Positions 26,574-35,872 are shown, numbered from the stretch's first letter. The stretch is 58,260 nucleotides of DNA from an uncultured Bacteroidales bacterium (GCA_902799655.1 CADCBH010000019.1:1-58260); one strand, 5' to 3'. The notes: generated from the sequence alone by a model not told the origin. A program made the numbers and translations.

Positions 26574-28566
26574 TACGCAGTACGATAAACTCTGTGCGAC
26601 GGTTCAGCTGGTTGCATATCTCCTGCTGTTCCTCGTCGAGCGTCTTGATGAGTTCCTCCGTCAAGACGTCGTTTTCTTTTAAGAAGGGATACTTCTCCGT
26701 GAGTTTCTTACGGATGGTCTTGGGTTTCTCCTTGCCATAGCCTACTGGTTTCAGACGGTCGCTGGCTATGCCGTGGGCAGTAAGATATTCCACTACACTC
26801 TCCGCACGTCGCTGAGCCAGCCGCTTGTTATATTCTGCCGAACCTTTATAGTCGCAATGGGCACTGAGCTCTATGGTGACGTTGGGATTCTCGTTGAGCA
26901 GAGCTACCAGCTTGTCAAGGGCCGCGGTAGATTCCGGACGTAGCGTGGCTTTGTCGAAATCATAGAAGATGTTCTCGATAAGTACGGGAGCGGTGATGCT
27001 CGCCAGAGGGAACTGCAAGACATATTCCTGCGATTCTGTGACGGGCTCAACGCGCAGCTGCTCCTGATGGTTGAGGAATCCCTTACAGGTGCCCAGGAAC
27101 AGATAGTCAACGCCAGGCTTGATAACCTGCGTAAACGATCCGTCACCTTTCACGCTGAGCTTCATGTTGGTACCGTCGTTGCCGACCATATATACCAAAG
27201 CTTGTGGCAGTTCATAGCCATCCTGCTCATACACCCATCCTTTCACTGTCTGCACAATCTCCGGATTGTAGAAAGAGTATATATGATCCCATCCTTTTCC
27301 GTCGCCGCGGTTACTGCTGAAGAACCCTTTGTTGAGCATCCCTTCGAAAGTCATGCCGAAGTCATCACCTTGTGAGTTCAGCGGATAGCCAGGATGCTGG
27401 ATGTTGAAGGTAGGACGTTGATTGTCGGAACCTACAACTTTCAAGTCTTCACTTTCTACGAAGTAGATGTCCAGGCCTCCCATTCCCTCATGACCATCAC
27501 TCGAGAAGTACAGGTCGCCATTGGGACGGAAGGTAGGGAACATCTCGTTGCCTGATGTGTTGATGGGTGCTCCCACATTCTCTACACCACCAACGCCACT
27601 GCTTGTCAGACGCACGCGCCAGATGTCATAGCCACCCATTCCACCAGGCATGTTGCTGCTAAAATAGAGCCACTGTCCATCTGGACTGACAGCCGGATGT
27701 GCGTAAGCCGACAATGTGTCGCGTGTCATCTTCAGTTCTGAGGATTTTCCCCAAGCGGCATCCGAGCGTTGGCTCGTTGCGATGGTGGCATAGCGCGGAT
27801 AGCTGGGGTCGCTCTTACACTGCGTGAGATACATCGTGCGACCATCTGGTGAGAAGCAGCAGGCACCCTCATCATCATTACTGTTCAACTCAGTGTCAAT
27901 AACCTCCGGACGTTGCCATTTGCCTTTATCATCTTTCTGTGAGTAGAAGATATCGGCATTCTTTGTGCCCGTAATGCCACTGAGCTCGTCGCCCTTGGCC
28001 TGGTTGCGTGTTGAGGTGAAGAAGAGTTGGTTGTTCTCCTCACCAGCCAGCATGGGCGAATAGTCAGCACGCCTGGAATTAAAGAAGTTCTCACGTTTCA
28101 CCGTATAGGCCGACCCATCTTTTTTCCACTGTGGCGCCTGTTGGGCCGACTTCAGTCCAGTCTTGGCCAATGCCAGGGCGTTTGCGGTTGTCATGCTGTC
28201 GAGAGCTGTCTGGAAATTTTTTTCTGCCGCCTTGTAACTGCCGTCCTTCATCAGCTGTTGTGCCAGATGCAAATAGGTCAGCGAGTCCGTCTGTTTATAG
28301 CGGATGGCATTGTTGTAGGCTGCGATGGCCTTCTGTGTATAGTTGATGCGACGGTAGCACTCCGCCATTTTTAAAGCTCTTTGTCCACGCAGTGTTCGCT
28401 CACTGGCAGGGGTCTGCGAATAGGCTTTCTTATACTGTGTGGCAGCATCGAAATATTCGCCAACCGCATAGAAGCGGTCGCCTTTCTTCATAGCTACCTC
28501 AGCACCACAACTCATAAGGAGCAGGGCGCAAAGCATTAGCAGGGTGAGATGAGCCTTTTTTCGCAT
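26545..28566 (-). CDS. porE: PorE-like T9SS lipoprotein (TPR, beta-propeller, CRD, OmpA)
   Basis: A 673-residue protein. It has a lipoprotein signal (LLLMSC, Cys ~20), TPR repeats (25-135), a PD40-type beta-propeller (about 160-390), a carboxypeptidase-regulatory-like domain (430-500) and a C-terminal OmpA domain (about 535-665) with the peptidoglycan-binding LSAHCDYKG...YNKRLAQRRAESVVEYL pattern. This order and length match PorE of the type IX secretion system, which anchors the machine to peptidoglycan. A general OmpA-family protein is the alternative. It lies downstream of topB with its own short gap and a terminator hairpin between them. Confidence 0.8.
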   Translation of the reverse strand: MRKKAHLTLLMLCALLLMSCGAEVAMKKGDRFYAVGEYFDAATQYKKAYSQTPASERTLRGQRALKMAECYRRINYTQKAIAAYNNAIRYKQTDSLTYLHLAQQLMKDGSYKAAEKNFQTALDSMTTANALALAKTGLKSAQQAPQWKKDGSAYTVKRENFFNSRRADYSPMLAGEENNQLFFTSTRNQAKGDELSGITGTKNADIFYSQKDDKGKWQRPEVIDTELNSNDDEGACCFSPDGRTMYLTQCKSDPSYPRYATIATSQRSDAAWGKSSELKMTRDTLSAYAHPAVSPDGQWLYFSSNMPGGMGGYDIWRVRLTSSGVGGVENVGAPINTSGNEMFPTFRPNGDLYFSSDGHEGMGGLDIYFVESEDLKVVGSDNQRPTFNIQHPGYPLNSQGDDFGMTFEGMLNKGFFSSNRGDGKGWDHIYSFYNPEIVQTVKGWVYEQDGYELPQALVYMVGNDGTNMKLSVKGDGSFTQVIKPGVDYLFLGTCKGFLNHQEQLRVEPVTESQEYVLQFPLASITAPVLIENIFYDFDKATLRPESTAALDKLVALLNENPNVTIELSAHCDYKGSAEYNKRLAQRRAESVVEYLTAHGIASDRLKPVGYGKEKPKTIRKKLTEKYPFLKENDVLTEELIKTLDEEQQEICNQLNRRTEFIVLRTTYGLFPKK

Positions 28567-28584
28567 ACCTTGTATATAACGTAA

Positions 28585-28609
28585 GGGCAGGCCCTTTTAT
28601 TGCCTGCCC
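28585..28609 (-). terminator. Terminator hairpin after topB
   Basis: GGGCAGGC (28585-28592) pairs with GCCTGCCC (28602-28609) around a 9-base loop, immediately after the topB stop. There is no long T-run, so strength is uncertain. Confidence 0.5.
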
Positions 28610-28622
28610 ATACCTAAGAGTC

Positions 28623-30494
28623 CTATTTCTTCTTGTTTTTCTTTTTCTGTTCTTCTGGTGGCATCACTGTGATGCGACGATTGGAGGGATCCGTCATCAC
28701 GTCGTGGACGATGGTGGTCACTTGCTCCTTCAACTCGTTGATAAACTGTTGGGCATCATACTTCTTGGCCTCGATGTCGCGCAGCTTCTTCTCCCAGATA
28801 CCTGTCAGCTCACAGCTCTTGAGCAGGTCTTCGCGAATCAAATCAATCAGTTCGATACCTGTAGGTGTTGCCACGAGGCGCTTACGCTCTCTGCGGATAT
28901 AGTGACGCTTAAAGAGAGTCTCGATGATAGATGCACGCGACGAAGGTCGTCCGATACCGTTTTCCTTCATAGCGGCACGTAGTGTCTCGTCTTCCACGAA
29001 CTTGCCTGCCGTTTCCATCGCTCTGAGCAGCGATGCCTCGTTATAGTAAGGTGGAGGTGTGGTCATCTTCTCCGTGAGGGTAGGGATGTGGTCGCCGCTC
29101 TCACCCTTGACGAAAGTGGGTAGGGTGCGCTCTTCGTCGTCCTGCTTCTTCTCATCATCGTCGCCATCTTCCTTCTTACTTCTTACCTCTTCCCTCACGA
29201 CACGCCAGCCCGGCTCCAGTATTTCCTTACCTGTTACCTTGAATTCGATGCCGTCAACCTCGCCTAATACGGTAGTCGTAGAGAACTTGCAGTCATCGAG
29301 GAATACACCAATAAAACGGCGTGCCACGAGGTCGAAGACCTTCTGCTCAGCATCGCTCAGTCCTTGGGGTATCACTCCCGTAGGAATGATGGCGTGGTGG
29401 TCGGTGACCTTTGAGGTGTCGAAGACACGCTTGCTCTTCTTCAGCGCTTTGCCACCAATGGGCTTGATCAGTTCGGCATAAGGTGCTACACCGGCAAACT
29501 TGGTCTGGTAGAGGCCATTCATGGTCTGCGGACATTTGGGATAGATGTCGTCCGAGAGGTATTGTGTGTCCACACGCGGATAGGTGGTGTACTTCTTCTC
29601 ATAGAGTGCCTGGATGAGGTTGAGCGTCATCTCGGCAGAGAATCCGAATTTACGGTTGCAGTCCACCTGCAAGGAGGTGAGGTCGTAGAGCTGTGGTGGC
29701 TGTTCCTTGCCCTCTTTCTTCTCCACCTTCGTAACGGTAAACGGCTTCCCCTCAATGGTTTTAAAGGCTTCCTCGCCTTCTTCCTTCGAGGTAAACTTAC
29801 CCTTTGTGGCTGTAAACGTGGTGTCGCGATAGACGGTAGCCAGCACCCAGTAGGGTTCGGGCTTAAAGTTGTCAATCTCCTTCTGGCGGTTCACAATCAG
29901 GGCGAGGGTAGGAGTCTGTACGCGTCCGATGGAGAGTACCTGACGGTTCTGTCCGTATTTCAGCGTATAGAGGCGTGTGGCATTCATACCTAAGAGCCAG
30001 TCACCGATGGCGCGACTGAGACCTGCCAGATAGAGGGGCTGGTAGTCGGCCTGGTCTTTCAGGTTCTGGAAACCCTCACGGATAGCTTCATCAGTCATTG
30101 ACGAGATCCACAGACGGCTCACGGGACACTTGGCCTGAGCCTTCTGCATGACCCAACGCTGGATAAGTTCACCCTCTTGTCCGGCGTCACCGCAGTTGAC
30201 AATGCGCTCAGCTTTCTGCATCAGCGACTCGATAATCGCGAATTGCTTCTTGATGCCCTGGTCGTCAATGAGCTTGATGCCAAAGCGCTCAGGAATCATG
30301 GGCAACGAAGTCAGACTCCATGCTTTCCACATGGGTGTATAGTCGTGAGGCTCTTTCAGCGTACACAGGTGACCAAAGGTCCATGTGACCTGAAAACCGT
30401 TGCCCTCCATGTATCCTTCATGCGAACTGGTGGCACCGATTATGCGGGCGATGTCGCGCGCTACGCTGGGTTTCTCTGCAATACATACTATCAT
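28623..30494 (-). CDS. topB: DNA topoisomerase III
   Basis: A 623-residue type IA topoisomerase. It has a TOPRIM domain (MIVCIAEKPSVARDIARIIG ... DAGQEGELI), the DNA-binding domain, and the catalytic Tyr in YTTYPRVDTQYL (residue ~330). A Lys/Arg-rich C-terminus (EEQKKKNKKK) follows. A charged linker near residues 430-460 (REEVRSKKEDGDDDEKK) is encoded by a repeat-like purine tract (29163-29197). The ATG at 30494 is preferred because a -7 box lies 9 bases upstream (30503-30510), while longer in-frame starts lie above it. Confidence 0.94.
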   Translation of the reverse strand: MIVCIAEKPSVARDIARIIGATSSHEGYMEGNGFQVTWTFGHLCTLKEPHDYTPMWKAWSLTSLPMIPERFGIKLIDDQGIKKQFAIIESLMQKAERIVNCGDAGQEGELIQRWVMQKAQAKCPVSRLWISSMTDEAIREGFQNLKDQADYQPLYLAGLSRAIGDWLLGMNATRLYTLKYGQNRQVLSIGRVQTPTLALIVNRQKEIDNFKPEPYWVLATVYRDTTFTATKGKFTSKEEGEEAFKTIEGKPFTVTKVEKKEGKEQPPQLYDLTSLQVDCNRKFGFSAEMTLNLIQALYEKKYTTYPRVDTQYLSDDIYPKCPQTMNGLYQTKFAGVAPYAELIKPIGGKALKKSKRVFDTSKVTDHHAIIPTGVIPQGLSDAEQKVFDLVARRFIGVFLDDCKFSTTTVLGEVDGIEFKVTGKEILEPGWRVVREEVRSKKEDGDDDEKKQDDEERTLPTFVKGESGDHIPTLTEKMTTPPPYYNEASLLRAMETAGKFVEDETLRAAMKENGIGRPSSRASIIETLFKRHYIRRERKRLVATPTGIELIDLIREDLLKSCELTGIWEKKLRDIEAKKYDAQQFINELKEQVTTIVHDVMTDPSNRRITVMPPEEQKKKNKKK

Positions 30495-30502
30495 ACAAGC
30501 TG

Positions 30503-30510
30503 CAAAGGTA
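30503..30510 (-). promoter_or_regulatory. -7 box of topB
   Basis: Minus-strand TACCTTTG, 9 bases from the ATG at 30494, so the leader would be a few bases at most. Confidence 0.6.
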
Positions 30511-30554
30511 CAAAATAATTCATAATTCATAATGCATAATTGATAATTATTTTG

Positions 30555-30562
30555 TAATTTTG
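30555..30562 (+). promoter_or_regulatory. -7 box of dnaG
   Basis: TAATTTTG ends 6 bases before the dnaG ATG, predicting a leaderless mRNA. The topB and dnaG promoters are divergent and share the A+T-rich segment between them. Confidence 0.55.
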
Positions 30563-30567
30563 CAGCG

Positions 30568-32505
30568 ATGATTGACAGAGCGACTGTTGATAAGATTATG
30601 GAAGCCGTGAACATCGTGGATGTTGTCGGCGAATTTGTTAACCTCCGCAAGTCGGGAGTTAACTACAAAGGTTTATGCCCTTTTCATGATGACAAGACGC
30701 CTTCGTTCATGGTGTCGCCTGCCCGACAGATTTGTAAGTGCTTCAGTTGTGGTGAGGGTGGCAATGCCATCAATTTCCTGATGAAGCATGAGCAGATCAC
30801 TTACCCCGAAGCCTTGCGCTGGTTGGCAAAAAAATATAACATCGAGATTAAGGAGCGCGAGCTTAGCGATGACGAGAAGCGTGAGCAGTCAGATCGCGAG
30901 TCGATGTTCATTGTCAACGAGTGGGCAAGTCAGTATTTCCACGAGATTCTGAAGAACGATGTCGACGGACAGGCCATTGGCAAACAGTATTTCCGCAGTC
31001 GTGGTGTACGCGATGACATCATCGAGAAGTTTCAGTTGGGCTTTGCTCTCTCCAAGCGCGATGCCTTGGCCAACGAAGGGAAGCGAAAGGGGTTCAAGCA
31101 GGAGTTCTTGGTGAAGACAGGACTGTGTATTGAAAATGAAAAGGGTATTTATGATCGCTTTGCTGGACGTGCCATCTTCCCTTGGTTCAATGTGAGTGGT
31201 AAGGTGGTGGCCTTTGGTGGTCGCAAGCTTGATGCTGCCACGAAGGGTGTACAACAGAAGTATGTCAACTCGCCCGACTCTGAAGTCTATCATAAGGAGC
31301 GTGAACTCTATGGCATCTATCAGGCCAAGAAGGCCATTGTCAAGGAAGACTGCGTGTATATGGTCGAGGGCTATACTGATGTCATTGCCATGCACCAGTG
31401 TGGCTTGGAGAATGTGGTGGCCAACTCAGGTACGGCGCTCTCCATCTATCAGATCAAGCTCTTGCGGCGCTTCACCCCCAATATCGTACTGCTCTACGAT
31501 GGTGATGAGGCTGGTATCCATGCAGCTATGCGTGGTACTGACATGCTGTTGCAGGAGGGCATGAATGTGAAGGTACTGCTCCTGCCTGATGGCGACGATC
31601 CCGACTCGTTTGCCCGCAAACATACTGCCCAGGAGTTCAAGGCATACATCGAGGCGCATCAGACGGACTTCATCCAGTTCAAGACCGAGCTGTTGCTGAA
31701 GAATGTCAAGGACCCCGTGAAACGTGCCGAGGCCATCAATAATATTGTTCGCTCAGTGAGTGTCATTCCTGACCCCATCGTGCGTGCAACCTATATCACC
31801 GAGTGCTCGCGACGTCTCGATGTCAACGAGCGTACACTCATCTCGCAAACCAACAAGTATATTGCCAACGACAAGGAGGAACAGCGTCGCACCATTGAGC
31901 GCGAACAGGAGCGCCAGCAGGAGACTTCTCAGGCTATAGAGTCCTTTGGCCTGCATACCACGTTGGAGCAGACTACTGAGGTGGAACGCCTGCTGGTTCA
32001 GAATATCATCCGTCATGGTGACGAGATTATCTTCGAAGACTTGGAGACGGAGGATGGCGGAACGGTGAATCTAAATGTGGCGCAGTATGTTGATTTCGAC
32101 CTCTCCAGCGATAATCTCTCCTTCAGCAATCCACTTTATAATCGCATTCTGAAAGAAGCTGTCGACCACTCTGTTGACCCTGATTTCAAGGCCGCTCCCT
32201 ACTTCATGCAGCATCCTGACCCCGAGGTGAGCCGGTTGGCTGCATCGTTGGGTATCGACAGCCACCAGCTCAGCCGTAGCTTTGAGATGAGGAGCAGTGG
32301 TATCTCCCTGCGCCAGCGCATACAGCATCTCATTCTCGACTTCCGCCTCGACATCATCAACCAGCATCTGAAGGATATCCAGAAGCAGATGAAGGAGGTG
32401 GGCTCGGACATGAGTCGGGTCCGCGAGCTGATGGAAGACTACAAGCAGACACAGGAGCTGCGCAATGAACTGGCTCGTCAGCGAGGCTCTGACGTGTTGG
32501 TATAG
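30568..32505 (+). CDS. dnaG: DNA primase
   Basis: A 645-residue primase that makes RNA primers at the replication fork. The CHC2 zinc ligands are visible (C37, H40, C58, C61), then the catalytic core with TOPRIM motif VYMVEGYTDVIAMHQ near 263 and LLYDGDEAGIHAA. The C-terminal helicase-interaction region is divergent and shorter in motif content, as usual in Bacteroidetes. cls begins 7 bases after the stop. Confidence 0.96.
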   Translation: MIDRATVDKIMEAVNIVDVVGEFVNLRKSGVNYKGLCPFHDDKTPSFMVSPARQICKCFSCGEGGNAINFLMKHEQITYPEALRWLAKKYNIEIKERELSDDEKREQSDRESMFIVNEWASQYFHEILKNDVDGQAIGKQYFRSRGVRDDIIEKFQLGFALSKRDALANEGKRKGFKQEFLVKTGLCIENEKGIYDRFAGRAIFPWFNVSGKVVAFGGRKLDAATKGVQQKYVNSPDSEVYHKERELYGIYQAKKAIVKEDCVYMVEGYTDVIAMHQCGLENVVANSGTALSIYQIKLLRRFTPNIVLLYDGDEAGIHAAMRGTDMLLQEGMNVKVLLLPDGDDPDSFARKHTAQEFKAYIEAHQTDFIQFKTELLLKNVKDPVKRAEAINNIVRSVSVIPDPIVRATYITECSRRLDVNERTLISQTNKYIANDKEEQRRTIEREQERQQETSQAIESFGLHTTLEQTTEVERLLVQNIIRHGDEIIFEDLETEDGGTVNLNVAQYVDFDLSSDNLSFSNPLYNRILKEAVDHSVDPDFKAAPYFMQHPDPEVSRLAASLGIDSHQLSRSFEMRSSGISLRQRIQHLILDFRLDIINQHLKDIQKQMKEVGSDMSRVRELMEDYKQTQELRNELARQRGSDVLV

Positions 32506-32512
32506 TTTGTCA

Positions 32513-33940
32513 ATGTACGGACTGTTATATATAATAGGTGTCACACTGGCGTGGATTATTATCGCTTCTACCATTATCCACGTCATCATGGACAACCGGC
32601 AACCAGCCAAGACGATGGCATGGGCGCTGGTGATATTCTTCATACCCGTCGTAGGCATCATCTTCTATCTCTTCTTTGGTATCAATCATCGCAGGGAGCG
32701 ACTGGTCAGCCAGCGCTCGCTCGACCAGCTGACCAAGCGTTCGATGCTTAGCTTTGTCGAACAGCAGGACTTCCGTGTGCCTGAGCGACATCGTCAGATG
32801 GTGGATCTGTTCATCAACCAGAGCATGTCGCTGCCCTTCAAAGACAATAGCCTCGACATCTTTACCGATGGCTATGCTTTCTTTCCGGAATTGTTGCGCG
32901 ACATTGCCCATGCACAACATCATATCCACCTCGAACTCTATATCATTGAGGACGACGCGTTGGGCAACCTCGTGGCCGATGCGCTGATAAGCAAAGCCCG
33001 CGAGGGTGTCGAGGTTCGTCTGATCTATGATGATGTAGGTTGCTGGCGCGTGCATCACAGCTTCTTCGAACGCTTGCGCGATGCTGGCGTTGAGGTGGCG
33101 CCTTTCCTGCCTGTTCATTTCCCCTCGTTCACGTCGAAGGCCAACTATCGCGACCACCGCAAACTCATCGTCATAGATGGTGTAGTGGGTTATGTCGGAG
33201 GCATGAACATCGCCTTGCGCTATGTGAAGGGTACTGGCAGCCAGCCTTGGCGCGACACGATGTGGCGCATCACGGGAGGTGCCGTCTATGGCATCCAGCG
33301 TGCTTTCCTCGTCGATTGGTACTTTGTGGATCGTACGCTCATCACAGCTCGCCACTATTACCCTCAGTTCTCTGAAACCACGAAGAACAACTGTGTGGTA
33401 CAGATAGTTACCAGCGGACCTACTGCGCACTATCCTGAGATTATGCAGGGCTATGTACGTGCCATCCTGGCTGCCCGTCGCTATATTTATGTCGAGACGC
33501 CCTATTTCCTGCCCAACGAGCCCGTGCTCTTTGCCTTGAAGACGGCAGCGGTGGGTGGTGTCGATGTGCGCATCATCTGTCCGTTGCGTTCCGATGCTCT
33601 CTTTACCGACTGGGCGTCGCGCTCCTATCTGCGTGAGTTGCATGAGGCTGGTGCCAAGGTGTATCTCTATCAGGCAGGCTTTATGCATGCCAAGATGATG
33701 GTGACAGACGATGCCTTGTCCACCTGTGGATCTACCAATCTGGATATTCGTTCCTTCGAGAATAATTTCGAAGTCAACGCCTTTGTCTATGATGAGGGAA
33801 CGGCGCTACGCTTGAAGAAGGTCTTCCTGGATGACCAGTCGAATAGCATCGCCTTGAGCGAGTTGCCTCGACGCATCAAACCTCGTTTCCTGTCGCGTCT
33901 GTGGGAGTCGCTGACTCGCTTGGTGTCGCCTTTGCTCTGA
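32513..33940 (+). CDS. cls: Cardiolipin synthase
   Basis: A 475-residue inner-membrane phospholipase-D-family enzyme joining two phosphatidylglycerols. Two N-terminal membrane helices (residues 3-20, 35-55) are followed by the HKD motifs HRKLIVID near 219 and HAKMMVTDD near 392, each completing the HxK(x)4D signature. The ATG at 32513 is the first good start after the dnaG stop. The 3' end overlaps the convergent rsmD by 65 bases. Confidence 0.94.
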   Translation: MYGLLYIIGVTLAWIIIASTIIHVIMDNRQPAKTMAWALVIFFIPVVGIIFYLFFGINHRRERLVSQRSLDQLTKRSMLSFVEQQDFRVPERHRQMVDLFINQSMSLPFKDNSLDIFTDGYAFFPELLRDIAHAQHHIHLELYIIEDDALGNLVADALISKAREGVEVRLIYDDVGCWRVHHSFFERLRDAGVEVAPFLPVHFPSFTSKANYRDHRKLIVIDGVVGYVGGMNIALRYVKGTGSQPWRDTMWRITGGAVYGIQRAFLVDWYFVDRTLITARHYYPQFSETTKNNCVVQIVTSGPTAHYPEIMQGYVRAILAARRYIYVETPYFLPNEPVLFALKTAAVGGVDVRIICPLRSDALFTDWASRSYLRELHEAGAKVYLYQAGFMHAKMMVTDDALSTCGSTNLDIRSFENNFEVNAFVYDEGTALRLKKVFLDDQSNSIALSELPRRIKPRFLSRLWESLTRLVSPLL

Positions 33941-34490
33941 ACAGCGTGAAGTTCACACTGCCATAGCTGCGATGCTCCACGAAGTGTGGATGCTGCGAGA
34001 AATCCTGGTCTTTGCCGTGTTCAAAGACGAAGATACCATCCTCTTTCAATAGCTGTCGCTCAAAGATCAGGTCTGGAATCTGTGGCAGTTCCTTCAGCGC
34101 ATAGGGTGGGTCGGCAAAGATCAGGTCATACTGTTCCTTGCAGCTTTTGATGAAGCGGAATACATCAGCGCGAATAGGGATGATCGAGGAGTGAGGAGTG
34201 TGGAGTGAGGAGGGAGAGGGGAGGAGCTTTTTGACGCATTCCGTGATAAAGCGATGATGGTCCCTATCCAATTCTACGCTGACCACCTGGCTACAACCAC
34301 GCGACAAGAGCTCCAGTGAGATACTGCCTGTACCTGAGAAGAGGTCGAGGGCCTTAGCATCCTCCAGGTCCACATACTGTATCAGCACGTTGAAGATGTT
34401 CTCCTTGGCAAAATCAGTAGTGGGGCGTGCCTTGAACGAACGGGGAATGTCGAAATGACGTCCCTTGTATTTTCCTGTGATGATTCTCAT
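33876..34490 (-). CDS. rsmD: 16S rRNA (guanine966-N2)-methyltransferase RsmD
   Basis: A 204-residue protein with N-terminal RIITGKYKGRHFDIP, SAM motif LDLFSGTGSISLELLSRG and catalytic IFADPPYAL. A stretch LLPSPSSLHTPHSSIIP between motifs II and IV is encoded by the purine repeat at 34186-34224, unusual for the family. The C-terminal ~16 residues (TPSESATPTDATGNEV) come from the antisense overlap with cls. Confidence 0.92.
   Translation of the reverse strand: MRIITGKYKGRHFDIPRSFKARPTTDFAKENIFNVLIQYVDLEDAKALDLFSGTGSISLELLSRGCSQVVSVELDRDHHRFITECVKKLLPSPSSLHTPHSSIIPIRADVFRFIKSCKEQYDLIFADPPYALKELPQIPDLIFERQLLKEDGIFVFEHGKDQDFSQHPHFVEHRSYGSVNFTLFRAKATPSESATPTDATGNEV
34186..34224. repeat. GAGGAGTG repeat inside rsmD
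   Basis: An in-frame copy of the GAGGAGTGAGGAGTG repeat also seen between genes at 3522-3545. It codes a Pro/Ser-rich loop on the minus strand. Confidence 0.7.
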
Positions 34491-34496
34491 CTCTTT

Positions 34497-35285
34497 CTAT
34501 CTTCCTTTAATATATAGCGTCATCAAGTCGTAGGGCATCCCTTTGATCTGTGTGACTGGAGCACGGTTGAATTCGCCCGAGGGGTTGATGTAGAATACAC
34601 GCTTCACGTAGCGCTGTGCCTCTTCAAGCAGAGCGTCGCGCTCAATGATATCGCCCACCAGGTGCAACTCGTCGCGCTCAGCCTCCAGTCCCAGCTGTTT
34701 CCAGACACCCAACAGGAAGTACAGCGCATCGTTGGGATTGTTCACAGCAAAGCTGTTGCAGAACTTGAAGCGGTTCTGTGCAAAACTGAACACCTCGGCT
34801 CTGCGATCATGGAAATATCCGAATATCTTCTGGTGCTGTCCGATGTAGCTGCGCTGGTGCAGATGGCGCCATACGGGGGCTACAGCAGCTGAATAGCGCA
34901 CACCGTTGAAGTTGTCAGACAGTACGGTGCACAGGTCTTTTTGGATAGCGAATAGCACGATAGCATTCAGGTCGGGCAACACACTGTGCTTCACTATCAG
35001 CTGTTCTGTGCCTGTGAAGGCGTGGTTGTAGAGCATCTTGCTGTTCTCCTCCTCAAACTCGTTGACGGGCACCATCAGTGTAGGCGAATCGACCATCACC
35101 AGTGTGCTCTCGTATGTCTCGTTCAGCAGCTCACTCGTATGCACAGCCTCACGCAAGTTGGCAGCCATCGATATGCTACTGTTCAGCACGTAGGGCTCAT
35201 AGCGCACACCGCCACTGTCAGCCGTCGAAAACGAGAGGCTGTCTCTGCTAATCCTTATGACCAGTCGTCTTTGTCTGTTCTCCAT
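34497..35285 (-). CDS. DUF3822 family protein
   Basis: A 262-residue protein of the DUF3822 family, an actin/FtsA-fold-like group universal in Bacteroidetes and usually next to rsmD, as here (6-base gap). Segments MAANLREAVHTSELL, VPVNEFEE and FVIFA-like strands fit. Function is unknown. The start at 35285 (MENRQRRL) overlaps the stop of a 28-residue membrane peptide in TGATG, so translation is coupled. Confidence 0.88.
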   Translation of the reverse strand: MENRQRRLVIRISRDSLSFSTADSGGVRYEPYVLNSSISMAANLREAVHTSELLNETYESTLVMVDSPTLMVPVNEFEEENSKMLYNHAFTGTEQLIVKHSVLPDLNAIVLFAIQKDLCTVLSDNFNGVRYSAAVAPVWRHLHQRSYIGQHQKIFGYFHDRRAEVFSFAQNRFKFCNSFAVNNPNDALYFLLGVWKQLGLEAERDELHLVGDIIERDALLEEAQRYVKRVFYINPSGEFNRAPVTQIKGMPYDLMTLYIKGR

Positions 35286-35371
35286 CACTTCAGTATGCTC
35301 AACACGCACAGCACTGCCAGCGTCGCTGCCAGGAATGCCAATACGATGTTTGTTTTACGAATCCTATCCAT
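35285..35371 (-). CDS. 28-residue membrane peptide coupled to DUF3822
   Basis: An open frame MDRIRKTNIVLAFLAATLAV... with basic residues up front and one hydrophobic segment (about 9-26). Its TGA shares bases with the DUF3822 ATG, and a -7 box at 35381-35388 sits 10 bases before its ATG. So the DUF3822 gene is probably translated only after this peptide. It may be a regulatory leader or a real microprotein. Confidence 0.6.
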   Translation of the reverse strand: MDRIRKTNIVLAFLAATLAVLCVLSILK

Positions 35372-35380
35372 TTCAGTCTG

Positions 35381-35388
35381 CAAAGGTA
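35381..35388 (-). promoter_or_regulatory. -7 box of the microprotein-DUF3822-rsmD unit
   Basis: Minus-strand TACCTTTG, 10 bases before the ATG at 35371. The 24-base palindrome at 35409-35432 lies over the expected -33 element. Confidence 0.6.
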
Positions 35389-35408
35389 CTAAAAAACGAG
35401 AGAAATGC

Positions 35409-35432
35409 AAAAAGAAAACGCGTTTTCTTTTT
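35409..35432. promoter_or_regulatory. 24-bp perfect palindrome
   Basis: AAAAAGAAAACG followed directly by CGTTTTCTTTTT, a perfect 24-base palindrome upstream of the minus-strand promoter. It could be an operator or a mark of the island boundary. Confidence 0.55.
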
Positions 35433-35872
35433 CATTTCCGAGTGCATCGTCAGTTTGAAGCCAAAGTTACGAAAAAAGCTTGTAAAGCGAAGTGATTTTG
35501 AAGATTAACACTAACCGTTTCTAAGAAACGCTTGCCAAAGCAAAAATTCAGCCTAAAATAAAGGCAAGCCGATTACCTCGTAGGCACTGCGCTCAATTCA
35601 GGAAAACAAAAACCTAATGTCTGCCGAGCTTGCTCATCAGAAAGCAGACAAGCATCTTTTTGTGGCACTTCATAGAAAAGTGCGTATTAGCTACACCCTT
35701 CAATAGAACATAATTGTGGAATTGCAAGCAGAAATTAGTGCGAAATGAACCATATCAAGAGAAAAGACCGCTCTTTTTCTTAATTTATGTTCACGAATTG
35801 TTTTATACACAATATTTTTGATTATATTTGCGCACAGAACGCTCAATGTTGGGCAAGAATAACTAAAAGCAA
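35433..35872. other. A+T-rich non-coding stretch at island start
   Basis: No gene is seen. It contains two short hairpins: CGTTTCT-A-AGAAACG near 35516, and GTCTGC/GCAGAC enclosing AGCTTGC...CAAGC near 35620-35650. The -7 box TATATTTG (35823-35830) serves the XRE gene. Base composition shifts here from core-like to A+T-rich. Confidence 0.5.

Noticed and set aside
32525-33688. 387-codon open frame antisense to cls
   Set aside because: Lies opposite a clear cls gene with both HKD motifs, shows no recognisable domain, and is explained by codon bias of the sense strand.
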